A program made the position numbers and the translations under genes. From Fusarium oxysporum f. sp. lycopersici 4287 (lineage: Eukaryota > Ascomycota > Sordariomycetes > Hypocreales > Nectriaceae), in NCBI RefSeq assembly GCF_000149955.1, contig NW_017264851.1, positions 1 through 64,000 of the forward strand: a stretch of DNA of 64,000 bases, written 5' to 3'. The notes under the pieces were generated by a model that had not been told where the DNA came from, made no database searches, and saw only the letters and a list, made by a program, of their open reading frames with translations. Position 1 is the stretch's first letter; each line of letters starts with the position of its first letter. Shown in pieces: positions 34,558 to 46,612 of this stretch.

Positions 34558-35069
34558 GCTACTATCCAATGAATGGGCTTATTGGGCAAGCAAAAAGGTG
34601 GGCTCGGAAATACACAATGTTTCACCTTGGCTTATCCTGTAGTTTACTTTGGGTCCGGACTTGCTGGGCTCTACCGCGAATTAAACTAAGCACTAGACTC
34701 ATTATGGTCCGGACCAAACCTGGCAACTGGCATTATCAACTTGTATCCCAGTGTTATAAATATGACGGTCGACAGCCATTCTCAACGATGGCTTGTCGTC
34801 GAGGGACACATTGGCTGTAATTAGATTACAGCAGTACTCGCACCTTGTTCCATGGTTAGGTATAAGGCAATACAGGGTTGCAGGAGAATATTCCAGATAA
34901 GCCGTTGAAGGGGGCGAGAAAGAGGGGAGAGAGGAACTGGACGTAGAAATCGTGAGCAAAGCTCCCGAGTCAGGCATATTACATAAGATACTGATACAGT
35001 ACCCAACGGAGAGCATTTATAATAGTAAGTATCATGTCTTGTAAAGCCCTGAATTCTAATTATTATACT

Positions 35070-36825
35070 TTATTCCTCCTTCGCCTTCATCATTTTTTCA
35101 GTATACTCCTTGCCAGCCTTCAACCACCATGCGCCAATTAGGATTGCCAGGCCACCCACGACGACACAGGTATAGTTCATGTTTGCAACCTCAACGGGCA
35201 TAACGTAAGGGAAGGAGAAGAAGATGATCGCGAATGTCAGCCAACAAACTGTCACGGTGTTGACAATGGGTCCGATCGTTGGGCCCATGTGGAATACACC
35301 CTTGTGCATGTTCTTCCTGCCGGTAAGCAGGTTGGTGAGGATCGGGAACATGTAGGAAATGTTGTTGATAGTGACGGCCGTTCCGAGAAGGGAGTAAAAT
35401 GCGGTCGATGAGCCGAGATACAAGCATCCCAGGGCAGCAATCACAGCTGTGACTGCAAGCTGGGAATTGAAGGGGATCTTGAGGCTTGGGTGGACCTTGG
35501 ACCAGCTAAAGTACGGTCAATTACGGAGCTCTCAAGTCATGCCAATGTAGACTTACACTTTGGAAAACGGAATAGCACCATCGCGGGAGAAGGCCCAGAA
35601 GATTCGACCAGTGCTGAGCTGCGAGCTGACCACGCAGGGGCCGAGAGCGATGAACAGGATAAAAAGGAGACCAAATGCACCGCCAGTCTTTTGGGTGACC
35701 TGGCGGAAGAGCTCTGCAAGCGGCATGCCAGTGTTGCCCGATGTGAGCTGGTCGAAGTCCTGGATGGAAAACATGAGACTGATCAGGTAGGTGATACCAG
35801 TGCAGAACGCGATAGACAGGGTGATAGCAATGGCAAGAGGAGCATTCTTCGAAGGCTGAATCTGGGTTAGCTGATACTCATCATATTTACAGGGTGAGCA
35901 AACTTACATTGGGCATCTCCTCTGTGATATGGGTCACTCCGTCAAGACCACCAAGAGAGAATAAAGGATTAACCAATCCCGTAATGAAGCAAATGGGGTT
36001 ATTCCAACCAGTCGTGTTGATCCAAGTCCTGAAGACGAATTCGGGATCACGGTGTGTTGGGGCGCATGCGACGACGGTGACTAGCACAACGAGCCAGCCG
36101 ATCTGTAAGTAGAAGAGCGAGAACTTGTTCAGAGCTGGGATTATCTTGTTCCCAAACATGACAACGCCAGCGGTGAGTAGGTTCAAGCCTTGGTAGACGA
36201 TAAACGTCTGCCAGGCCTTGATCTCGAGGTCAGCTACATACAGAGCGATCAATGCCATGAGAATTTGAGCGTAGATGATGTTGGTAGATGCAGTGGTGAA
36301 GATCCCTGGGCGGTCAGTTGCCAAAACTCTCTCTCTTTGACCGCCATGACTTACAGCCGAGAACACTGAACCAACCAGTGAGAAAGCTAAGAATGCCAGT
36401 TGCTCTTCTTGGCGCAACGGCAGCAATCCAATGATACATGCCGCCCTCGGTAGGGTAAGACGACACAAACTCAGCGAGTGACGCTCCGAGGAAGCATTGC
36501 AGGATTGTCACGAGGATGAAGCCGTAGATAACTGCGCCGGGACCTCCAGCTCCAATCTCAGTGATCAAACCAAGACCCAACCCTGTCCATGAGATAGTTG
36601 TCGTGGAGGCCAGACCGATCAGACTCAGGGTGCTGAAATGTCGATTGAGCTCCTGGGTATGACCTGATTGCAAGAGTTAGTATGATAGTCCATTTCGAAA
36701 TGTTGGTTATTCGACGAACCCATTTGCGCCAGGCGTAACTCATCCGCATCTATTTCGGCTTTCGTCTCCGAAATATCCAGACTCCGCTTCATGCTGGATA
36801 TACCTTGATCGTCTGGTGCAGCCAT
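35070..36825 (-). CDS. APC-family amino acid / GABA / choline permease
   Basis: This is a plasma-membrane transporter of 517 residues with about 12 membrane helices. There are five exons: 36825-36720, 36663-36355, 36305-35908, 35861-35557 and 35505-35070, with consensus introns of 46-56 nt. Family marks are the first helix region HTQELNRHFSTLSLIGLAST, PTEGGMYHW, the conserved GLDGVTHITEEMPN after helix 6, and CVVSSQLSTGRIFWAFSRDGAIPFS, as in the Uga4/Hnm1-type fungal permeases. The tail is lysine- and glutamate-rich and cytosolic. It lies next to the galactanase, but I see no cluster motif in its promoter, so it may not belong to that regulon. The substrate is not determined. Confidence 0.9.
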
Positions 36826-37527
36826 TGTCGTTGAGCAGAGTCGCGATCTGCTGGCTCGAAACTATTTTCTGTAATATTGCAGTTGCAAATATCAAGGTTC
36901 CATTATGACTTCTGGGGTCACGCGAGATATAAGCATACTCAAGACTAGCGTGTTATCTTAATTCTCGAACGATAGCTTATCGGGTAGTCGGCACAGCGCT
37001 CACATGTTGTGTAAGCATTGTGATATGCAGATCCCCGGTTCATAACGGGTCCATGTAACCCCATATTTCCTGTCCCTCCAATCGCGGAGACAACTCGGAT
37101 ACAAGTGCGATAATACAGATGCACAATCAACGGTCAACTGCGGACCGGTTCGGCTAAACCACCGGTAAAGACCGAGTGAGAGACTTGATTAGATAGGATA
37201 TCTCGAACTAAGAGATCGGTCTTGTGAGCCAGATAAGGCCGTAGTGTATGCGGGGTAACCAACCCCTCCACATGGTTCATGTACTAGCATCGGGGAACCA
37301 AGCTAGGGTTATCATTGCGATACGTGGAAATTGGAATAACAGAACTCGAAGATGTTGATCGGCAGACACTCGCATGACATGATGCCGAACTCGGCTTTCA
37401 CGAGACTGGGGTCAACATGTCGCGCAACTAGCTTCTATGTATAATAGCATGGCCTATAACATGGCATAGTCTCCTCACACCTCTTCTGTCTCTATCCACT
37501 CAAACAGGTTGAGACAAAGTTGCAGTC
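36826..37527. other. Divergent promoter region, no gene
   Basis: About 700 bp lies between the permease and the next plus-strand gene. It contains CGG/CCG triplets but no copy of the TCCGWCGGA motif that I can find. Confidence 0.4.
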
Positions 37528-39389
37528 ATGCGTTTCTCCTCCGTCATTAGCCTTGCAGCTCTTGCAATCAGCCATGGAGATGCTGCAGGTAGCTACGTTA
37601 AGTCCATGTCGCCGAATGCGCAACAACTCTTCACTGAGTCAATGCAATGGATGGATACCTTCTACGACCGCAAAGCAGGTTACCTCTACGACTTCAGCGC
37701 TTCGGTAGCACTCCGCCACGAAACGCGTAGTTCAGTGTGGTACGCCTTTGGTCTGTTGGCGAGGAACGAGGGGTCTGATGCTGCCGAGGCTGAGAAGATC
37801 ATCAAGAACACCATTGATGCGCAGTTTAAAGTCCCGGCTGAAGAATGGTATGTTCAAAACTCAATGGGACAGCTAATTTGACGCTGACGCTTGTCCAGGT
37901 ACGGTGACTATCAGCAAGAGCCTGAAGAGCCTTATGTAGGCAGCCCAGCTTACCCTCCCAAGATTTACGGTAGCTGGGACCCCAACTGGCGCGGTTTCGT
38001 TGGCACGACTTTGGTCATGTGTATGGAAGAGTTTCCTCACTTGCTCAGCAAGAGCACTCAAAATTTGATCCTGCACTCTCTACATAACGCGACTAAGGGC
38101 GATGAGTACCGTTTCGGACACCTCGATAAGACCAAGGATAACCTTTACCCTTCTTATAGTAACCCTGTGAGTTTTTCTGGTCAGGCATTCCGTGTTCTGT
38201 ATGTTCTCTGACCATGGTTTATGTCAGTCCATTATGCGTGCCTTTGTTTCTGGTTGGACAGGACGTCGTCTCAATGACAGGAACATGACCGTTGGCGGCG
38301 AGAAGTACGCTCAAGATATTATCGATCTCTTCAACAAACACAACACCCTCTCCGAGTTCAACTCAGGCACCTATACCGGCGTATCTCTTTTTGGCCTTAT
38401 CCTTTGGAGTAAGTATCTGCCCAAGGATTCTGTCATGACGAAGAACGGGCCACGAATGGTTGAGAGAACCTGGGATGCTGTTTCCCAGCTGTGGCATCCC
38501 GGTATGAAGAACATAGCTGGTCCCTGGGATCGAGCCTATGGTTACGATATGAACCGCTATCTTAGCTTGATGGCTTTGTGGTTCTGGACTTTGACTGGAA
38601 AAGAGAGCTCGTCTCTGACTTCACACGTATGAAATCCCTCCTTGCAGTACTCACTGGGTTTTTGAGACGTTACTAATACGTTTGCTGCAGCCTCAGGTCA
38701 TGTCGCACATGGCTGACTATGCCTGGGGACCTCTTTTCGCGGCCCTAGACAAGACACACCAGAAGCTCATCCCGAAGAAGACGCTCCGCAAGCTCTCAAA
38801 GTTCCAGGGCGAACATACCTTCCAGGGCAGCGCTTACTATCCTCCCTTCGACACTGCATCGCGTAACATTACTACCTGGTTATCCGAAGACCTTACTATT
38901 GGCGCCGAGTCCTACGACGAGATTGTTATTGGCGGTCCATCGCAATCTCAGGGGTCTTTCAACCCTGCAGTGGTCCAGTGGAATACTGGAGATGAGATCT
39001 CGTTTATTTCTGTATGAATCCTAAACCTCCTCGTAAAGAGACAAAGCTAATATGATGTCTAGCTATACCCAACCGAGATGGCTCTCCAATCCCGCGTCAA
39101 ACCCGGCAAGCTCAGTTTATCATACCCTTATGGCAACGCCAGTTCCGTCTTTACCTTTGTCGTTGGTACATTTGAGAAGAAACGTACTGTCGCTAGCTGG
39201 GCTGACGTTCAGGGTCTGGAGGTAAAGGTCTCTGGCAACGTCAACTCGACTTATACCCTCTCATTCGCTGGTGGCTACGGCGGAGCGGACAGTCTTATTC
39301 GGGATTTTGAGTTTTGGAACTTCACTTACACGATGCCTTCCGACTTTCAGGGAGTGCCTTCTGTCGAGCTTGATTTCAAGCTCATTTAG
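37528..39389 (+). CDS. Conserved secreted fungal protein of unknown function, helical-toroid-like
   Basis: The product has 544 residues. There are five exons: 37528-37847, 37899-38166, 38228-38626, 38691-39011 and 39063-39389, and all introns have consensus ends. A signal peptide (MRFSSVISLAALAISHGDA) marks it as secreted. Internal features are ETRSSVWYAFGLLARNEG, YPPKIYGSWDPNWRGFVGTT, a repeated Trp/Tyr/Arg-rich helix pattern and GPWDRAYGYDMNRYLSLMALW. I recognise this as a pattern conserved among fungi but cannot assign a reaction. The alternating helices suggest an (alpha/alpha)6 barrel, as in several glycosidases or the linalool dehydratase-isomerase fold. The C-terminal 100 residues look beta-rich. 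The gene is intact. Confidence 0.75.
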
Positions 39390-39559
39390 ATTCAGTCTTC
39401 TGTAGATTGTCATCTGATAAAATGAGTTTATGCGGAAGAGTATCTATCAAGATATAATTAAAACTTTAATATTAAGAACAATTCAAGGTTTGCTATAACA
39501 CAGCTATCATTGTGCCAATCTGTTGACCCAATGATTTTTCACATGCTAATGGGTATTAG

Positions 39560-41590
39560 CTAAAGATTTGCTGAGCCTAGTTTAACAAACTCAGACTGAC
39601 AGCACCTACAAGCAGGCGTCCCATATATCATTTTCCCAATGATCCTATCGCGCTCCACCACAATCCCGATACCATCCGGAACATTCTCATCATAAAGCAG
39701 CCCAGGAATTCTATAGACTTGGGCCACGGCCGGGGTAGGCTCCCCCCACATGACCAGTCGGAACACAGACCACCGCCCACAAATCTTACATCTGATCTGA
39801 CTGATACCTTCCATTGGCGTCCCGTACTCTCGCAGGAACCAGTCTGCTTCTCCGGCTGCAAGCTCTAGGCGTGACTCTCTTGCGTGCTTGCCTTCCTTGC
39901 TCAACTTCAGGGCTCTGATAAGCTTCTTCGCAATCTCGTACCTCTGTTGAGTTATCTCTTGCTCTGGTGTCATGTCTAGCAACGGCCCGTACTTTTCTAG
40001 GAGCCCCTGTATCTTGTCCAAATCATACCTCGATACCAAAGCAGGAAAATCTTCTTGTTTTGCGTCTTTCCATTCCATATTTACGGCTTTCTCTTCGTTC
40101 CGAGGGAATATGCGATCCACAGCCTCACATAGAGCTTGCGCATCCCGGCCGCTTGCCCGGACCACCTTGGATACAACATAGTCCATGACCGATTCCGCAT
40201 CTCCTCCAAAGTCGTAGTACTCAAAGCTTTCAATGACGCCAACTGTCTGGAGTTGGGGCTGGATCATGCTGTCTCGAATGATTGGCTGGGAAGTCGCCTT
40301 CCTGTGGCATCTGCCCATGTCCCAGAGCTTCCACGTCCCCGTCGTGTATCCACGTAGCCACGGTGCTCGGGGGTCCGTGTCTTCACCTAGTGACGGGATG
40401 AACAATAGGGGTGAGTAGTCACCCTCCTGTAGCGCAAATGTTGCCAGAGAAAAGAAGTATTCGAAGCGGTTCTCGATGAGAACGAGAGGATCTTGTTCCG
40501 GTCGAAAGTCAAGCATCTTCCCTAGAGCCAAGAAGTAATCTCTTGTATACTGACACTTCCGGTGACCCAGTATTCCGATTGCCCACCCAAGAGTTCGATG
40601 CATATCGTGCTCATTCTTCCATGCCTCCATATCTATCCATGAAGTCATTCTTTTTAAAGTCGTATTTTGCTTCCAGATGTCCTCTGTGACTGTCGAATTG
40701 CTTCGCTTTTTAATCCATTTTGAGTGCGCAGTGTCTAATTGATGACAAATTTCCCTGGCATAGGCATCACATATCTTGTAATCCTCCGTAAGAATAATTA
40801 CATCGTTACTCTGAATGTACTCTAGTGCCACCCACATGCGGTCAAACCATCGAGACCGAATAATGGCCGCAAAGTCGATGATGAATTTGTCGTAGGGAGA
40901 ATCCTTAACCTGGCCCAAAAGATGGGTTGCCCCGACGTCGTCCAGATGGATCACAGTTTTCGCGGCATGGTTATATATCTCCGGTATCGAAAGGAGGAGA
41001 CGTCCCTGAACCTCAGGGCGCCATTGCGGGACGCTTAGGTAGTCATGCCAGATTTCGGTACTGGGGAATTTGGCCGTAAGGGCCAGGAGAGTCCTGAGTG
41101 GTATTTGGTAAACCAGCCTGGAAGCGTCGATGCTCTCTAGATGAAGGTCCTGCGCAGTGGCCACCATGGGGTGCCAGGCATGAGAAATGGGGACATAGGT
41201 GACCTTGTTAGCTTTTATACAGGAGAGGTGTCTGTTAAGTATTCTGAGATTCCATGGCGATAATGGCTCCTGAGTGATATCAATGACAGACGGTTGTGAG
41301 TTGCTGTTCCCGGCGGCTATGGTTCGTATCGGAGGTTCACCGTCAGGAGGGAAATGCTTTCCACACGATGCGCAATCAGAGTCAAGGCCAGTGCCCCATA
41401 CGTATGATAGGAATGAAGACTGAGGGGTCTGTCGCAATTCGCTGCCGACATGGAATGACACACTAGGCTCCCTTGATATAGCTAGGGAAGCAGTGCTGTT
41501 CAGGCGCTTTCTCTTGAGATCTATAGTGCTTGACGCTATACTGAGCGAAATTGGCCCATTGGCAATACCATCGACAAAATTCTCGCTCAT
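39560..41590 (-). CDS. HET-domain (heterokaryon incompatibility-type) protein
   Basis: This is an intracellular protein of 676 residues in a single exon. HET domains act in allorecognition and related cell-death responses in filamentous fungi. The HET core is seen between about residues 130 and 260: VTYVPISHAW, the central strand IWHDYLSVPQWRP (in place of the common WIDxLCIxQ), and IPEIYNHAAKTVIHLDDV. The remainder is helical, with a C-terminal cysteine group (IRCKICGRW and ACRCCQSE) that could bind zinc. An N-terminal CASCGKHFP motif may pair with it. The central motif is divergent, so the assignment rests on the whole pattern. I see no partner gene such as a NACHT or lipase module beside it. 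Confidence 0.75.
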   Translation of the reverse strand: MSENFVDGIANGPISLSIASSTIDLKRKRLNSTASLAISREPSVSFHVGSELRQTPQSSFLSYVWGTGLDSDCASCGKHFPPDGEPPIRTIAAGNSNSQPSVIDITQEPLSPWNLRILNRHLSCIKANKVTYVPISHAWHPMVATAQDLHLESIDASRLVYQIPLRTLLALTAKFPSTEIWHDYLSVPQWRPEVQGRLLLSIPEIYNHAAKTVIHLDDVGATHLLGQVKDSPYDKFIIDFAAIIRSRWFDRMWVALEYIQSNDVIILTEDYKICDAYAREICHQLDTAHSKWIKKRSNSTVTEDIWKQNTTLKRMTSWIDMEAWKNEHDMHRTLGWAIGILGHRKCQYTRDYFLALGKMLDFRPEQDPLVLIENRFEYFFSLATFALQEGDYSPLLFIPSLGEDTDPRAPWLRGYTTGTWKLWDMGRCHRKATSQPIIRDSMIQPQLQTVGVIESFEYYDFGGDAESVMDYVVSKVVRASGRDAQALCEAVDRIFPRNEEKAVNMEWKDAKQEDFPALVSRYDLDKIQGLLEKYGPLLDMTPEQEITQQRYEIAKKLIRALKLSKEGKHARESRLELAAGEADWFLREYGTPMEGISQIRCKICGRWSVFRLVMWGEPTPAVAQVYRIPGLLYDENVPDGIGIVVERDRIIGKMIYGTPACRCCQSEFVKLGSANL

Positions 41591-42014
41591 CTCAAGCGCA
41601 TTAGGTGTGATTGAGAGAAAGGGCTTACTTGAGCTAACTGCTAGGCTGAGCCAACAGGGCGGGCTGACGTGGGAAAGCTGCTGGCCGATGTAAAATGCTA
41701 ATTAAAGCTAGCTCATTACAGGCCAAGTTAAGCCCTATGAGACGACAAACCAAATGCGCTGAAGTGAGCATGATAATGAGGTAGTAAGAGACGGAGATGA
41801 GCTGGCTGAAGTGAGATTAATTTGGTGGCTGGCTTGAGATAAGGAAGATCGCGCTAAGATAAGCCTAATCAGGCCATGTCTCGTGTCAATCTCCTGTTAA
41901 AGAGCATTATCGAGTTAACAATTGTGCTTTTTAACTACAGTTTAAAAACAAAGTAAAATCTTCAAATGAAGTAGCTTACAAAAAAGTCAAAGGTCATCTA
42001 TGTTGCTATCTAGA

Positions 42015-44012
42015 CTATTCGCTAGATGTCCAAATCTCAAATTCAGATAACCCCCATCCAACACCAGACCCAGCATTGGGTGCCTCAACACGCAGTCGAG
42101 AAGTCAATATGGAGGGGAAGGCAATCTTCGTCTCGGCATTTGAGCTCGTTGGCATCGGACTGCGAACCTGGCCAGGGATTGGTACCCATGCATCACCTAC
42201 CCAGTACTGAAGATCGTAAGTAGTTGGGATCCGAACGCCGCCAGCGTCATCATAGAAGAACAGTCGCACATTATCGATAGCTTTATCCTTATGTAAGTCG
42301 ATTCCGAAATGGTCTTTTGGGTTTGGGCTGTTATATGAAGTCCAGCGGCTGTTTTGTGGTATCCCTCTTCGGAAGATCATTCCGTTGATAGCTCGCATGG
42401 GATCATCCGCCGGAGACGTGTATGAAGCGAAAGCAATTGGAAGTTGAGGATCTCGCTGGCCATTTGATGCGATGTTTATTTGGGAGGAAACATGTGTTGG
42501 GAGAGATGGACCGACCTCGACTTTTATGAGACCGATGGTTCTGCGACTTCCGACAAGCTGACCGTCAAGGTAAACTCTCAAGCCTTCGCCTCGGTCGTAG
42601 ACTGAACCTGTCCTGTCCCATAGGACAGTGATAGAATGCCCGTGGTAGGCTATATTCTCGACGGCAAAATAGTCCCAGTTTGAAGGAGTCAAGGGATTGA
42701 CAACTATTGATTCCCCAGACTTGGCTCGAAGTCCTATAAGACCGGCCAAAACATTATCAACAAAGGTTGAGTGATTGTAATCTTCGCTGTGATTGTAGCC
42801 GTTATACATCCATCTGTCTTCATCAGGATGATGAGCTTCAGCGACGTAGGGTTCTCCATTTCTGTACTGTGTTCGAGCGTACCGATGCAGCATCTCGTAG
42901 TAGTCCTCGGGAGCGATGTAGTTCTGCGCCTGATAATCATGAAGAACATTCTCAACAGCGGTTAGAGTCTGCGAGGTTGCAAACGGCCATGAGGGACCGT
43001 CCCAACGGCAACAATTCTCTGCTTCGTACATGAACCACTTACTTCTTCGCTCAGCTGTAGTTGGACCAAAGTTTGAGAGAAATCCTTGAGGGTCTGTGAG
43101 CTGGGAAAAGGCGGCGAGTTGGGAGTCATCGCACGGCATGCTAAACATCCATGGAAGATAACCCATGATTTCTCTGGTACCCAGCAAGGAGCCGGAGGGG
43201 TTGTCGTCACGGGCTCGGTGCTTGTAGAAGTTGCTCTCGCTGTCCCAGAGATGCTTTTGCAAAGCAGTTCGCAGACTTTCTGCCCAGCTTCGATATTCGT
43301 GTTCGAGCTCAGAGTCACCGCACAATGCAGCAATTTTTGCTATCGCAATCGCATCGCCATACTGATAAGAATTAATCGTTGGCCGAAATCCGGCACCTCC
43401 GTGATAGGGATCACCAGACTCGTAGGAAGCAGCTGTATACTCTGTCGCATCCCAAACAGGCACCTGCCAATACAGCCCCAGGGAGCTGGAGTAATGGGTA
43501 TCCCACCCTCGATACTGTTTCACTAGATTTGCGAGCTGTCCAACAATAAAGTCTTTATCTCCTGTGACCAAGTACTGTTTCCACAACGCAGTGGCAGCCC
43601 AGAAGCTGTATTCGTGCGCCCAATCGGAGGTATCTTTGTTGACATCGTCTCTCATTGGTTTTGGGAACTGGCCTGGTCCAGCGAGCCAATACTTTGCGGT
43701 ATCCTGGCCGTATCTCGTATCACGTATCCACCGACCTTCGGTGATATGATGGCCTGCAGCAGCCACAATACCACCGTATGGTGCGCCATAGCTGACACGG
43801 TTCAAGAACTCACTGGCCATGTAACCATACTTGGCTCCAGTGTAAACAAGGTGTTCTTTGTAAGTTTGCCAACGATAGTAGTATACTTCTTGGATATGCT
43901 TATCAGGTATTTCCAGCAAGGGAATGTTCTTCTCGAACCAGGGCTGATCTTCTAGGCCTTTTAGAAGCAGATCGCGGTCGAGAATGGTAGTACCTCCAGC
44001 AGACGATGACAT
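42015..44012 (-). CDS. (alpha/alpha)6 glycoside hydrolase (MGH1/GH142-like) with C-terminal discoidin-like domain
   Basis: The product has 665 residues in a single exon. The first 450 residues show the toroid glycosidase pattern: GGIVAAAGHHITEGRWIRD, QVPVWDATEYTAASYE, RPTINSYQYGDAIAI and CCRWDGPSWPFATSQTL. The last motif is shared with GH63/MGH-type and GH142-type enzymes and probably includes catalytic acids. Residues about 540-665 look like an F5/8-type (discoidin) domain: DDPMRAINGMIF, HFGIDLHKDKAIDNVRLFFYDD, YDLQYWVGDAW and SRLRVEAPN. There is no signal peptide, so the protein is cytosolic or leaves by another route. The substrate is unknown; GH142-type arabinofuranosidase activity on pectin is one possibility. 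The gene is intact. Confidence 0.72.
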   Translation of the reverse strand: MSSSAGGTTILDRDLLLKGLEDQPWFEKNIPLLEIPDKHIQEVYYYRWQTYKEHLVYTGAKYGYMASEFLNRVSYGAPYGGIVAAAGHHITEGRWIRDTRYGQDTAKYWLAGPGQFPKPMRDDVNKDTSDWAHEYSFWAATALWKQYLVTGDKDFIVGQLANLVKQYRGWDTHYSSSLGLYWQVPVWDATEYTAASYESGDPYHGGAGFRPTINSYQYGDAIAIAKIAALCGDSELEHEYRSWAESLRTALQKHLWDSESNFYKHRARDDNPSGSLLGTREIMGYLPWMFSMPCDDSQLAAFSQLTDPQGFLSNFGPTTAERRSKWFMYEAENCCRWDGPSWPFATSQTLTAVENVLHDYQAQNYIAPEDYYEMLHRYARTQYRNGEPYVAEAHHPDEDRWMYNGYNHSEDYNHSTFVDNVLAGLIGLRAKSGESIVVNPLTPSNWDYFAVENIAYHGHSITVLWDRTGSVYDRGEGLRVYLDGQLVGSRRTIGLIKVEVGPSLPTHVSSQINIASNGQRDPQLPIAFASYTSPADDPMRAINGMIFRRGIPQNSRWTSYNSPNPKDHFGIDLHKDKAIDNVRLFFYDDAGGVRIPTTYDLQYWVGDAWVPIPGQVRSPMPTSSNAETKIAFPSILTSRLRVEAPNAGSGVGWGLSEFEIWTSSE

Positions 44013-45091
44013 GGTGTTGTAGGAATCCCAACTGGTAGCCTGATTACAACAGTCGTCAGAGTAGATCTCAGTAAGTGTAAAATAGTATAAAGCTTTGGGA
44101 AACCCATGCGAAGGCAGTAGAATTATGTGTCAAAGCTATAGCTGATGTTGACGTCAGATGCCTCGGTGCTTATTTCACAGTGGAAACGCCACATACCAGT
44201 ATGAGCATCCACCGATTCAGCGTTGCAGATTACAATAGACTTTGAATCATTCATGGAACAAGGCACGATTAGTCCTTCTCTGTGTCCTTCTAGAACACGC
44301 AATCTATAATCTATCTGATAATACAACATCTCTGATTAATTGAAGGGCCAGGTAACGTAACTGGCGTGGTTGTTAGAGTTACCTACTAGCATCTGTGGCG
44401 TTTGACCATTGAATCACTAGCTACTATGAGCTTAGCTGGCATTCCAATCTCTGCCAATAGCAACACATCAAGAGGTAACCATAAGACGATGAGTTACACC
44501 TTTCCGTTTTAGAGTGGAAGGGGGGTTCCTTGCTGCTTGCGTCACGATGCTTTCCTTTCAGCCACCAGACACTTCCATACAAACTTAAATGCACCAGAAG
44601 AAGGTGAAGCTTGCAGACTTGTATAAGCGCTAAGTGTCAAAGAGGCTAATGCCTTGAACTAGTACTAACGTTCAGAATGCCATCCTCCAATTGCAAAAGA
44701 CATTGGGGCTGTGTTTCTTGAACAGCTAGCGAATGCGAGTTCGGGGACCCCATACGCCACGTTGCTATTGTTGGACACACATGCTAGCCATAGCTCGTGT
44801 CAAATATGTCTCTTGCGCAAAGCTTACATCGCTCAAAACCGTAGCTTCACTAATGACGTTGTCAATTTGACTTCCACGCGCAATCCGTAATGGTACTATG
44901 GATACGACTCACGATAATGGGCTTTCTTCCGTGAAACGTAACAATCATTTGTTGGACTGTTCGTTCCTTCCGAGAAGATGAAGCACGGGTAAGTTGATGC
45001 CAATTGCAAGTATATAACCCAGTTACTCTGCGTCGAACCCAACTAGAAGGCATCACCAACCATTTATCACTTCCTCAATATTTCCATAGCC
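44013..45091. other. Intergenic region, no convincing gene
   Basis: This is the divergent promoter region between the glycosidase and the TmpA-like gene. A 68-codon minus-strand frame at 44123-44329 has mixed composition and no family pattern, so I do not call it. Confidence 0.45.
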
Positions 45092-46612
45092 ATGTCTTCT
45101 CAACTTGAGAGAGTAACTTCGCTTACCGAATCAATATCTGACCTTTCTTTGCAGAGGGTGTCACACTGTGATACGAATGTCCAAGAGTCTCTGGGCGGGA
45201 AAGTCGAGAATGCATCGGTTCCTCTACCTCCGGTCACGCTGCCAGATCAAAAGGGCTCTGAAATGACCCGTGATCTTCGATGTAAGTTCTCGACCTCATA
45301 ATCCGTCATGCATCCGTGCTAATCCTCGCCAGACAAACACGCTTCGACTTACAGAAGAATCTTTGCGTTCATATTCATCGCCAACTTGGCAGTGTTCATT
45401 GCCCTCATCGTCACCTCTAAAGCCACCATCCTCTCTAGAGACGCCGCCAGCGCAGCTTCTGCAAACCTCATGGTATGCATCCTGTTTCGACAAGAAGAAT
45501 TCGTGAACCTTTGCTACGAAATCGTCGTGCTGGCTCCTCATTCGTGGCCGCTCTCTATTCGGAAACGACTGGCCAAGGTCTTTCATTATGGAGGTTTCCA
45601 TAGTGGCGCTGGAGTTGCTGCTACTGCCTGGTACATGGCGTATACCATCCTTGCCACACAAGAATGGGCTGCGGACAAGAAGGAATATAGACTCGTCAAC
45701 ATGATCACCGGTTGGGTCGTTGTTGCTATGTTTCTCATCATTCTTATCGCAGCCTACCCAAGCATTCGAAGAAAGTTCCACGACCATTTCGAAGCTTTCC
45801 ATCGATTTGCTGGTTGGGTATCCTTGCTCGCGTTTTGGGTACACAACATTGTGTCGGCTCGTGTTACGGCACACGAGTGGAACAAGTCTATAGCATATGC
45901 TCTTGTGCGATCACCCAATTTCTGGTGTATCTGCGTTACAACCTCATGCACGATCGCATCCTGGTCCCGATTACGCCGCCGGGCTGTGTACCCCGAGAAG
46001 TTGAGCGACCACGCCACTCGACTTCACTTCAAATACAGGGGAATGAAGCCTTTCTATGGTCTCAAGATCAGCGACAAGCCTATGACAGAGTGGCATGCAT
46101 TTGCTACCATTCCAGATATCGAGCCAGAGTCTGGCAAGGTTGAAGGCTTCAGTGTTGTTGTTTCTAATGCTGGAGATTTTACCAAGAAGCAGATCATGAA
46201 TGATTGTGAGCGAAAGCTCTGGGTTCGCGGTGCCCCTCTTCATGGGCTTCTATATACGTCAAAGCTGTTTCGTCGAATCGTCATAGTCGCTACTGGATCT
46301 GGTATCGGGCCTTGCCTTTCTCTTCTCCACGCCGACGAGACCCCTCGCCGTGTCCTTTGGTCTACTCGCGATCCCGAGAAGACCTACGGACCAACTGTTG
46401 TCGGTGCAGTTCAACGAGCTGATCCAAATGCAGTCATATGGAACACCACCGAGCGAGGTTATCCGGATATTGTACGCGAGACGTATCAACTTGTCGTGGA
46501 GTCTGATGCAGAGGCAGTGTATATAATCTCGAACCCCAAAGTCACTGAGAAGGTTGTCTTCGGCATGCAAACACGGGGTGTCCCAGCATATGGAGCCATC
46601 TTTGACTCTTAG
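45092..46612 (+). CDS. TmpA-like transmembrane flavoprotein (ferric-reductase-related)
   Basis: This is a membrane oxidoreductase-like protein of 489 residues. Exons are 45092-45281 and 45333-46612, with a 51-nt intron. The N-terminal 65 residues are soluble and Ser-rich. Four to six membrane segments follow (about residues 75-290). Histidines such as FHYGGFHSG and FEAFHRFAGW...FWVHN could hold heme, as in ferric reductase-like domains. The C-terminal part has a nucleotide-binding motif (IVIVATGSGIGPCLSLL), as in ferredoxin reductase-like domains. The arrangement matches the Aspergillus TmpA family, which influences conidiation, and related fungal proteins of unclear chemistry. It may be a neighbour of the terpene group that follows rather than part of it. 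Confidence 0.75.

Noticed and set aside
44123..44329. 68-codon minus-strand open frame
   Set aside because: It is short, lacks a recognisable pattern, and is as likely to be chance as a gene fragment.
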